The notes under the pieces were generated by a model. That model saw nothing but the letters and a program-made list of their open reading frames with translations. It ran no database searches and was not told the DNA's origin. Below, piece by piece: positions 1 to 5,608 of a stretch of DNA of 6,613 bases (positions within the stretch are counted from its first letter, which is position 1; the number at the start of each line of letters is the position of its first letter). The stretch spans positions 1-6,613 of the forward strand of contig CAMWWA010000074.1 in the NCBI GenBank assembly GCA_947177825.1, in the 5' to 3' direction. The DNA comes from an uncultured Clostridia bacterium (GTDB lineage: Bacteria; Bacillota; Clostridia; Christensenellales; Borkfalkiaceae). The position numbers and the translations under genes are program-made.

Positions 1-2
1 AC

Positions 3-557
3 GGCAGTATAATCTTTACCGGCGCAACCAACCTTTCGGGACTTCTTCCCTCCGCCGGAAGCGACGCCAATGCTGGAAGCTATATCGCGCTTATCGACCT
101 GTTCCTGGGCACGGGCGTTGCGGGCTGTATAGGCGAAACGTGCAAGCTTGCGCTTATCGTGGGATATTTGTATCTGGTCGTGCGCAAGGTCATCAAATGG
201 TGGCAGCCCTTACTGTTTATCGTAGTTGCGTGCTTCCTTTCTGTCTGCCTTGCGGCTATCGGTTCAAAGTCGTTCGAAATCAACCTCTTCCTCGACTTTG
301 CAATGTCTGGCGGACTTATGTTCGCGGCGATATTCATGGCTACCGACTACGTAACCTCACCCAAGGGCGTTTACGGACAGATTGTCTATTACGTAGCGCT
401 GGGCGTGCTTACGGCGGTTTTGAGATATCTGACCAAGATTGAGGTCGTATCCTTCGCGATTATGATTATGAACCTGCTGGTGCCCCTCATCGATACTTAT
501 ATCGTAAGAAAGCCCTTCGGCTATAAGAAAGTAAAGAAGCAAAAGGAGGGCAAATAA
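3..557 (+). CDS. rnfD: RnfD, membrane subunit of the Rnf complex (3' part, truncated by window edge)
   Basis: This is the C-terminal 184 residues of RnfD, a polytopic membrane subunit homologous to NqrB that carries a covalent FMN in the Rnf ferredoxin:NAD+ oxidoreductase. The frame is open from base 3 and no start lies inside the window. Near the left edge is FTGATNL (Thr codon 27-29), at the place where RnfD/NqrB proteins carry the flavinylated threonine of an S/TGAT motif. It is followed by family signatures: DLFLG, GCIGETCKLA, several hydrophobic helices, FMATDYVTSPKG, and FAIMIMNLLVPLID close to the end. The protein finishes with a short Lys-rich cytoplasmic tail (KKVKKQKEGK). Typical RnfD has ATP or ATS after the GA, so ATN is slightly divergent. 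The stop codon lies 1 base before the rnfG start, which indicates translational coupling. Family assignment is firm. The FMN site is inferred from the motif. Confidence 0.93.
   Translation, partial: GSIIFTGATNLSGLLPSAGSDANAGSYIALIDLFLGTGVAGCIGETCKLALIVGYLYLVVRKVIKWWQPLLFIVVACFLSVCLAAIGSKSFEINLFLDFAMSGGLMFAAIFMATDYVTSPKGVYGQIVYYVALGVLTAVLRYLTKIEVVSFAIMIMNLLVPLIDTYIVRKPFGYKKVKKQKEGK
543..550 (+). promoter_or_regulatory. Ribosome binding site of rnfG
   Basis: AAGGAGGG lies 8 bases before the ATG at 559, inside the last codons of rnfD. It supports the chosen rnfG start. Confidence 0.85.
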
Positions 558-558
558 G

Positions 559-1542
559 ATGACTGTAAAACAGTTTTTTAAGAGTACCGCCTTTAAATGC
601 ATAGCCGTGTTGTTGAGCGTACTGCTCGTCAGCGGCATATTGCTTGCGATTGCATGGGGCTTCCTGGAGGTGACCGACGAAGAGCGCTTCAACCGCAAGA
701 TAGGCGTTATGTACGACGGCGAAACGGTAACCTCGGTAGAGCAGGATTTAAGCGGCAAGAACGTAAGCGTAAGCGGCGCAACCGTACAGAAGCTGTGGTA
801 TATAGAGGAAAAGCAAGATTATCTGGTTCAGGCGGCTTCGCGCGGTAACGGCGGCGACGTAATTTGCTGGATAACCATTGAAATGCAGGACGGTCAGACG
901 GTTGGCGGAATAGGAAAAGTTATCGTATACGCCGTTGCCGACGCAGCCGAATACATTGGAAATATAGGCGCGGACATTTACCAAAAGTTCAGCGAAGACT
1001 ATACCGACGGCAAAATTTTCACCTACGGCGACAAGGCGAGCAGCGAATTTATAAGCACTGGCGCCACGTTCTCCCTCACCGCAGTATGCAACTGTGTAAA
1101 CGGTGCGGTTGAGTTCGTAAAGGCATATGCAAGCGGCGCCGAAATAACAGACCCGCTCGAAGACTACGAATACACCTCGTTTATAGACGGAAAAAAGACG
1201 AACTGGACCGTATCCGGCGAAGAGATTACCTACACGATAATAACCGAAGCCAACGGTCAGGCTACGCCGTTCACTCTGACGATAAAGGTTGACGGCACGA
1301 AAAAGATAACCGAGTACAGCATTGCCGTCAACGGCAGCACGGAAAGCTACGGCAACCAGATGGCGCAGGCGGCAAAGGACCTTACGGGCAAGAGCCTTGC
1401 GGACGTTCAGGGATATCTGAGCAACGCGGGCGGCGTACTCAATACGGGCGCTACGAGGTCGAACGAACTGTGCTACAACGCGGCGGCGTTCGCGCTGGCT
1501 AACTACGACACCATAATAAACGCGGCAAAGGAGGGCAACTGA
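559..1542 (+). CDS. rnfG: RnfG with two tandem FMN-binding domains
   Basis: RnfG is the single-span Rnf subunit whose extracytoplasmic domain holds a covalent FMN and relays electrons to or from RnfD. Here one membrane helix (about residues 13-35) leads into about 290 outer residues. The first FMN-binding domain runs from about 76 to 190. It includes YLVQAASRGNGGD (like the Y..x.GYGGD region of RnfG), a degenerate version of the family's PGLG segment (EYIGNIGADI, 131-140), and the attachment motif STGATFS with Thr170. A second, similar unit spans about 215-320: a TLTIKVDG strand, NGSTESYGNQM in place of the SETPGLG segment, and NTGATRS with Thr299. After each motif a Cys and an Ala/Asn-rich helix follow (CNCVNGAVEFV; CYNAAAFALANYD). 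Usual RnfG proteins are about 200 residues with one site, so this one appears duplicated. The operon position between rnfD and rnfE fixes the identity. Dual flavinylation is inference. Confidence 0.92.
   Translation: MTVKQFFKSTAFKCIAVLLSVLLVSGILLAIAWGFLEVTDEERFNRKIGVMYDGETVTSVEQDLSGKNVSVSGATVQKLWYIEEKQDYLVQAASRGNGGDVICWITIEMQDGQTVGGIGKVIVYAVADAAEYIGNIGADIYQKFSEDYTDGKIFTYGDKASSEFISTGATFSLTAVCNCVNGAVEFVKAYASGAEITDPLEDYEYTSFIDGKKTNWTVSGEEITYTIITEANGQATPFTLTIKVDGTKKITEYSIAVNGSTESYGNQMAQAAKDLTGKSLADVQGYLSNAGGVLNTGATRSNELCYNAAAFALANYDTIINAAKEGN
1527..1535 (+). promoter_or_regulatory. Ribosome binding site of rnfE
   Basis: AAAGGAGGG sits in the last codons of rnfG, 8 bases before the rnfE ATG at 1544. 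Confidence 0.8.
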
Positions 1543-1543
1543 A

Positions 1544-2230
1544 ATGAATAAATACAAGAAAATTACCTTAGACGGCATTATCTTTTCGAACCCCACCTTT
1601 ATGCTCGTGCTGGGCACCTGCCCCACCCTTGCAATGATTAAGAGCTCGGCAACGAGCGCGGCGGGCATGGGACTTTGTGTTCTGGTGGTACTCACGCTCA
1701 GCAACATGATAATTTCCGCGCTGAGAAAGGTTATACCCAACCAGGTGCGTATACCCTGCTATATCGTAATTATTGCAACGCTCGTCACCCTCGTTCAGAT
1801 GGTGCTGGAAAAATTCGTACCGTCGCTATACGACAGTCTGGGCACGTTCCTTGCGCTGATAGTCGTTAACTGTATAGTGCTTGGAAGAGCCGAAGCGTTT
1901 GCAAACAAACACACGGTTGTGGAAAGCGCGCTGGACGGCATAGCAAACGGTTTGGGCTTTACCCTTGCCCTTACGGTAATGGGTATCGTGTGCGAGTTCC
2001 TGGGAAGCGGTTCGATTTTCGGACTGAAGATAATGAACTTTAAAATAGCGATGTTCTCCTCCCCCGCGGGCGCGTTTATAGTATACGGTTTAAGCATCGC
2101 GCTGTTCACCTATATAATAGACGTATTCCAGCGTTCGAGGCGCGTTAAGGCAAACAAGATTGCAAGAGAAAACCTGCTTGACAGCAGAGCCGCCGCAAAC
2201 AACGGCGACACTACGGAGGTGAACGCATGA
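1544..2230 (+). CDS. rnfE: RnfE, integral membrane subunit of the Rnf complex
   Basis: RnfE (NqrD homologue) is a roughly six-helix membrane subunit that pairs with RnfA in inverted orientation. The pair holds an intramembrane iron-sulfur centre through conserved cysteines. Visible signatures are NPTFMLVLGTCPTLA (16-30, Cys26), a mid-protein IP-C-IVIIATLVT helix region, and VNCIVLGRAEAFA (108-120, Cys110). These two Cys-bearing half-helix motifs define the RnfA/RnfE family, and the GRAEAFA ending marks RnfE rather than RnfA. The basic and polar C-terminal tail after about residue 193 (QRSRRVKANK onward) is cytoplasmic-looking and makes the protein somewhat longer (228 residues) than common RnfE proteins. 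The start follows the rnfG stop by 1 base. The end overlaps the rnfA start in an ATGA, so the two subunits are likely made in a coupled way. Confidence 0.96.
   Translation: MNKYKKITLDGIIFSNPTFMLVLGTCPTLAMIKSSATSAAGMGLCVLVVLTLSNMIISALRKVIPNQVRIPCYIVIIATLVTLVQMVLEKFVPSLYDSLGTFLALIVVNCIVLGRAEAFANKHTVVESALDGIANGLGFTLALTVMGIVCEFLGSGSIFGLKIMNFKIAMFSSPAGAFIVYGLSIALFTYIIDVFQRSRRVKANKIARENLLDSRAAANNGDTTEVNA
2215..2220 (+). promoter_or_regulatory. Ribosome binding site of rnfA
   Basis: GGAGGT lies 6 bases before the rnfA ATG, which itself overlaps the rnfE stop (ATGA at 2227-2230). Confidence 0.8.
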
Positions 2231-2838
2231 ATTTCGTACTGTTAGTTCTGTCGGCGGTGCTGACAAACAACTTTATAACCGTTAAAACATACGGTATATG
2301 CCCCTTCCTCGGCGTATCCAAAAACACCAAGTCGGCGCTGGGTATGGGCGTTGCGGTAACCGTGGTAATGTTCCTTGCTACGCTTGTGACCTACCCCATT
2401 TACAAATTTATAATGACGCCGCTCCACATTACGTTCTTATGGATTATATTCTTTATATTCATAATTGCGGCGCTCGTGCAGATGCTTGAAGCTATAATCC
2501 GCAAGATATCCCCCTCCCTGTACAACACAATGGGCGTGTATCTGCCGCTTATAACCACCAACTGCGCGGTGCTGGGCGTAACGCAGCTTTTCAACGGCGT
2601 GGAGAATTTAAGCGACATAGTAAAGGGCGCGACGGGCGCAATGAACCTGGGCTGGTCGATTTTGTACGCACTGTTCGCAGGTATCGGCTTTACGCTGGTA
2701 ATGGTCATTATGAGCGGACTGAGAGAAAAGCTCAACTGTTGCAAAGTTTCCAAGTCGCTTTCGGGCTTCCCCGTTTCGATGATTGCGGCGGCGTTTATCT
2801 GTATGGCGTTTACCATATTCGCCCAGATAAAGATTTAA
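2227..2838 (+). CDS. rnfA: RnfA, integral membrane subunit of the Rnf complex
   Basis: RnfA (NqrE homologue) is the inverted-topology partner of RnfE in the membrane core of Rnf. The 203 residues are almost wholly hydrophobic, with about six helices. The diagnostic motifs are NNFITVKTYGICPFLGVSK (14-32, Cys25) and LITTNCAVLGVTQLFN (108-123, Cys113). These two cysteines are the expected ligands of the membrane iron-sulfur centre shared with RnfE. Other RnfA proteins usually have a Leu/Gly-rich stretch before GICPFLGVSK where this one has TVKTY, a mild divergence. A CC pair (171-172) in the last loop is not a family hallmark. The start is the ATGA overlap with rnfE. The stop (2836-2838) is embedded in the Shine-Dalgarno of rnfB. 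Confidence 0.96.
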   Translation: MNFVLLVLSAVLTNNFITVKTYGICPFLGVSKNTKSALGMGVAVTVVMFLATLVTYPIYKFIMTPLHITFLWIIFFIFIIAALVQMLEAIIRKISPSLYNTMGVYLPLITTNCAVLGVTQLFNGVENLSDIVKGATGAMNLGWSILYALFAGIGFTLVMVIMSGLREKLNCCKVSKSLSGFPVSMIAAAFICMAFTIFAQIKI

Positions 2839-2845
2839 GGAGGTG
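2837..2845 (+). promoter_or_regulatory. Ribosome binding site that fixes the rnfB start
   Basis: AAGGAGGTG overlaps the rnfA stop and lies 6 bases before the ATG at 2852. An in-frame GTG at 2843 falls inside this site and therefore cannot be the start, so the longer reading beginning MPIMN is rejected. Confidence 0.88.
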
Positions 2846-2851
2846 CCTATT

Positions 2852-3778
2852 ATGAATTTACTTGCTTTTACCTCACAGACGTGGGTTACGGTAGGAATAG
2901 TTGCGGGAATATTCACAGGCTCCGCCGTTTTAATAGGCGCGCTTATACTTATCGTCGGAAAAGTGTTCAAAGTGAACGTGGACGAAAAAGTCACTAAGAT
3001 TTTGGAAAACCTTGCGGGCGCAAACTGCGGCGGTTGCGGTTGCAGCGGCTGCGCCGGCTTTGCCGACAAGCTTGCGCACGGCGAAAGCGAGCTTTCGGCG
3101 TGCCACGTTACCTCCCCCGAAAAGAAAGCCGAGATTGCGGCACTTCTGGGAATCGAGCTCAAGGACGAAGCGCGCACCGTTGCCGTGGTTAAATGCAACG
3201 GCGGACTTGCTAACGCGCCCGAAGCTTTCGAATATAAGGGCAACCCCACCTGCGCGGCTAACGCTTCGCTTCTGGGCGGAAACAAGGTGTGCAAATTCGG
3301 CTGTCTGGGCTGCGGCGACTGCAAGGTTGTCTGCCCCGAGAGCGCGATTAAAATTTCCGACAAGCTTTCGGAAGTTGACCCCGACAGGTGCGTAAGCTGC
3401 GGCGCGTGCATTACTACGTGCCCCAAACACATTATCGAGCGCATACCTGCCGACGCGCCCGTGTACGTAGCCTGCTCCTCCACCTGCAAGGGTAAGGACG
3501 TTATGAACGCGTGCAAGGTCGGCTGCATAGGCTGTACGATGTGCGCTAAGAAGTGCCCCCACGGCGCGATAACGATGAAGGACAATCTGCCCGTATTCGA
3601 CTACGAAAAGTGCACGGGCTGCAAGACCTGCGTTGCCGTTTGCCCCCGTCATATAATTATCGACAGAGAGGTCAAAGCCGACCAGACCGTCGATAACAAG
3701 ACCGAAAGAAAGGCGGAAATTAAAAAGGAAGAGAGCAAACCCGACGTTAAGACGGACGTCAAGGCAGACAAGGAATAA
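2852..3778 (+). CDS. rnfB: RnfB, polyferredoxin electron-entry subunit of the Rnf complex
   Basis: RnfB is anchored by one N-terminal helix (about 12-36) and carries iron-sulfur clusters that pass electrons from reduced ferredoxin into Rnf. The first module has the RnfB-type ligand spacing C-x2-C-x4-C-x16-C (Cys59, 62, 67, 84) in GANCGGCGCSGC. Four ferredoxin-type CxxCxxCxxxC groups follow: Cys151/154/157/161, Cys180/183/186/190, Cys225/228/231/235 and Cys254/257/260/264, all ending in CP. This predicts four cubane clusters plus the N-terminal one. Additional Cys at 64, 115, 134, 147, 208, 212 and 221 are seen. Cys115, 134 and 147 sit where RnfB proteins commonly have them. In many RnfB proteins the first ferredoxin motif reads GCLGFGDC, and here the Phe position is Cys154. 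The last 35 residues form a Lys/Glu/Asp-rich, probably disordered tail. This is the last gene of the operon, followed by a terminator. Confidence 0.96.
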   Translation: MNLLAFTSQTWVTVGIVAGIFTGSAVLIGALILIVGKVFKVNVDEKVTKILENLAGANCGGCGCSGCAGFADKLAHGESELSACHVTSPEKKAEIAALLGIELKDEARTVAVVKCNGGLANAPEAFEYKGNPTCAANASLLGGNKVCKFGCLGCGDCKVVCPESAIKISDKLSEVDPDRCVSCGACITTCPKHIIERIPADAPVYVACSSTCKGKDVMNACKVGCIGCTMCAKKCPHGAITMKDNLPVFDYEKCTGCKTCVAVCPRHIIIDREVKADQTVDNKTERKAEIKKEESKPDVKTDVKADKE

Positions 3779-3794
3779 GCAAACAAAATAATAG

Positions 3795-3821
3795 AAGCGG
3801 CGCCTTTGAAAGGCGCCGCTT
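3795..3821. terminator. Bidirectional intrinsic terminator between convergent operons
   Basis: AAGCGGCGCCTTT and its exact complement are separated by one central G, giving a practical stem of about 10 GC-rich pairs with a TTTGAAA loop. T-runs follow on both strands: TTT on the plus strand, and TTCTATTATTTT on the minus strand. It lies 16 bases after the rnfB stop and 17 bases beyond the stop of the minus-strand gene, so it can end both operons. Confidence 0.9.
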
Positions 3822-3838
3822 TTAAGTTGTCAATTAAA

Positions 3839-4315
3839 TTACCTTATCACTCCGTCGTCCGTAAATTTAAGCGGACAAACCGAAAACGCATGCGGAGTGC
3901 ATATTATGGGCGTGGACGAATTGTTTTGCAGTTTGGGCGTATATACGCAGTCCTTGTGCGTGGAGCAGTTGCTTGCCGTAACCTCCACCGTCCTCTTTTC
4001 GGTATCCACTAATAGGTCGTTGTACCCTTTTTTGCCGTCCGTATAAAAGCGTACCGTAAAGCGACCGTTTTCAACCTCGCCCACCTCTATATTGTCCTGC
4101 AAGATAATTTCCGCCTTACCTTCTTGGAAGTCGTAGGTGAACACCTGCTCGCCCCTGTAAGACAGGTAAAACCCGTCCAGGGCGGACTTGTCCCTGCCGA
4201 CGGTAAACGCGATTATAAGCACCACGGAAGTGATTATTACCGCGCCGAACGCTATTAAATCCCATATGGAAAACCATTTGGATTGCTTTATCTGTTCAAT
4301 CTTTTTCAGTGACAT
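3839..4315 (-). CDS. Membrane-anchored NusG-domain-II protein (function unknown)
   Basis: A 158-residue protein with a basic N-terminus, one membrane helix (about 19-40) and an extracytoplasmic domain. Its C-terminal half matches the NusG domain II family found beside ApbE, FMN-binding and Rnf-type genes in Bacillota: ENGRFTVRFYTDGKKGYNDL, then SNCSTHKDCVYTPKL (Cys117, Cys123) and IICTPHAFSVCPLKF (Cys139, Cys147). The Cys pattern resembles the family's DCPDKxCV...IVCLP. Despite the name, nothing suggests transcription elongation activity, and a role with secreted flavoproteins is inference from context. The ATG is separated from the apbE stop by one base (TAAAATG) with no good Shine-Dalgarno, so translation is probably coupled to apbE. 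An upstream TTG at 4345 is possible but would extend the protein into apbE and is less likely. Confidence 0.85.
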   Translation of the reverse strand: MSLKKIEQIKQSKWFSIWDLIAFGAVIITSVVLIIAFTVGRDKSALDGFYLSYRGEQVFTYDFQEGKAEIILQDNIEVGEVENGRFTVRFYTDGKKGYNDLLVDTEKRTVEVTASNCSTHKDCVYTPKLQNNSSTPIICTPHAFSVCPLKFTDDGVIR

Positions 4316-4316
4316 T

Positions 4317-5516
4317 TTATTCGAGCACGATTTTTCCGCCCTCAACCGTATTTGCGATTTTGTACGCGGAATTTTCTATTTTGATTTTGTTGGGACAGTT
4401 GGTAATAATTTTCCCGTTTCCGTTCTCAATAATAAGCATTATAACCTTGCAGTCCGCCAGGTTTTTATTGATATACTCCACCGCCTTTTCCCTGCCCATT
4501 GCGGAAAGCGCCGTCGTAAGCGCGTCGGATTGTGCCGCAGAGCCGCCGATGACCGTCACCGAGGCAATACCCGTCTGTACGGGACTGCCCGTTACGGGGT
4601 CGATTATGTGGCTGTAACGCACGCCCTCCACGTAGTAATACTGCCGGTGGTCGCCGCTTGTCGAAAGATTTTCGCCGCTTACGGAAACGGATGCAAACGG
4701 CGAACCGAATACGCCGCGCGGGTCGCGCAGCATAAGCGTGTAATTGCCGCTCCTGTTGCCGTTGTATTTTTTCAGACTCATGCTCGATTCGGAAAAACTG
4801 AAATAGCCGTACTCTATCCCCTCTTCCGTCAGCATTCGGTTAACCTTATCCGCGCACCAGCCCTTGCCTATGCCGCCCAGGTCAACCCTCAGCGAATAAA
4901 CGTTGTCGTCGCCTTCCACGGTTACCGTTTTAACGGGCTTGACCGCATAATATTTGCCGTTGTCTTGACTCAGCTCAAGCTCGCCGAAACACCCCGAAAG
5001 CTCGCGGAATGCGGTCACGTATTTTTGCTCGGGTAAAGGCAAATATCTGTCTGCGTTCTCTCCAACCCACTCGCGCATATAAGGCATACCGTCAAGCTCC
5101 GCGGCGGAATGATTCAAAAAGCCGTACAAATCCTCGTTGTACCATACCGCAGGGTTAAAGTAGCCGTCCGTCTGAACGTAAATCTGTTTTGCAAGGGACA
5201 GAATCTCGTAGGAGGTTTCGTCAATCTCCACGGTGGCGCCCGCATCCGCCATATTGAATTTGTAAATATATGAAGTGCTCATAACCGAGCTTATCGAATT
5301 GTCCGTCGCGGTTAAAAAACTTCTTACTCTTTCGTGAAGATTATCGAAGTCTTCCTTTGAGATATCCGACTTTGCGGCAGTTAGCGTTGCATATGCGCCC
5401 ATTGAATATATCTGTTTACCGTAAGATTCGGCGTTTTTATTGCAACCCGTAAGCGCGCAGCACGCCGTCACGGTTGATATAAGCGCGGCTGTGCACGCGG
5501 CAATTCTTTTCTTCAT
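4317..5516 (-). CDS. apbE: FAD:protein FMN transferase, lipoprotein
   Basis: ApbE cleaves FAD and attaches FMN through a phosphoester bond to Thr/Ser in S/TGAT motifs of exported proteins such as RnfG, RnfD and FMN-binding lipoproteins. This 399-residue form starts MKKRIAAC and has a lipobox LTGC (Cys25), so it should be tethered outside the membrane. Family motifs in order: YSMGAYATLTA (37-47), TDGYFNPAVW (116-125), VDLGGIGKGWCADKV (211-225), STSGDHRQYY (285-294), YSHIIDPVTGSP (301-312) and SDALTTALSAMG (330-341), with Asp331 in the metal-binding region. The usual LVNLGGN segment is replaced by YFSFSESSMSLKK, a variant I have not placed. The ATG at 5516 was chosen because it precedes the lipoprotein signal peptide. 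No Shine-Dalgarno precedes it, and a promoter puts the transcript start at the ATG. The next gene downstream begins one base after its stop. Confidence 0.94.
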   Translation of the reverse strand: MKKRIAACTAALISTVTACCALTGCNKNAESYGKQIYSMGAYATLTAAKSDISKEDFDNLHERVRSFLTATDNSISSVMSTSYIYKFNMADAGATVEIDETSYEILSLAKQIYVQTDGYFNPAVWYNEDLYGFLNHSAAELDGMPYMREWVGENADRYLPLPEQKYVTAFRELSGCFGELELSQDNGKYYAVKPVKTVTVEGDDNVYSLRVDLGGIGKGWCADKVNRMLTEEGIEYGYFSFSESSMSLKKYNGNRSGNYTLMLRDPRGVFGSPFASVSVSGENLSTSGDHRQYYYVEGVRYSHIIDPVTGSPVQTGIASVTVIGGSAAQSDALTTALSAMGREKAVEYINKNLADCKVIMLIIENGNGKIITNCPNKIKIENSAYKIANTVEGGKIVLE

Positions 5517-5522
5517 AGGCCT

Positions 5523-5551
5523 ATTATAAATCATTTTAAAACCGTTTGCAA
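5523..5551 (-). promoter_or_regulatory. Promoter of apbE, predicted to give a leaderless mRNA
   Basis: On the minus strand a -35 box TTGCAA (5546-5551) and a perfect -10 box TATAAT (5523-5528) are 17 bases apart. Six bases (AGGCCT) follow the -10 before the A of the apbE ATG at 5516, so the expected +1 is the start codon itself. The promoter lies just after the terminator of the preceding gene, consistent with a separate transcription unit. Confidence 0.75.
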
Positions 5552-5562
5552 TTAAATTTGAA

Positions 5563-5587
5563 AAAAGACCGCGCAAGGCGGTCTTTT
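5563..5587 (-). terminator. Intrinsic terminator after the FMN-type lipoprotein gene
   Basis: Read on the minus strand, arms AAAAGACCGC and GCGGTCTTTT form a 10-pair stem around a 5-base loop, followed by more T residues (TTTTTTCAAATTT in total from the arm). It begins 21 bases past the stop of the lipoprotein gene and ends before the apbE promoter. Confidence 0.85.
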
Positions 5588-5608
5588 CAGTTAAGTTATA
5601 TTTTTAAA

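Noticed and set aside
772..783. A third SGAT motif in RnfG (residues 72-75)
   Set aside because: It lies before the first FMN-binding domain, between the membrane helix and the first strands, and is followed by Val-Gln instead of x-Ser/Thr. Probably chance.
748..1740. Long minus-strand open frame opposite rnfG and rnfE
   Set aside because: It is antisense to two conserved genes, has no ribosome binding site, and has Arg/Val/Tyr-rich composition typical of a shadow frame.
2608..3585. Long minus-strand open frame opposite rnfA and rnfB
   Set aside because: It is antisense to rnfA/rnfB, a by-product of codon bias in the real genes, and shows no recognisable domain.
3839..4315. NusG-domain-II protein as a transcription factor
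   Set aside because: It has a membrane helix and a Cys-rich outer domain, and lacks the NusG N-terminal domain.
4188..5036. Plus-strand open frame opposite apbE
   Set aside because: ApbE motifs on the minus strand are unmistakable. The plus frame has no plausible start signal and shadow-like composition.
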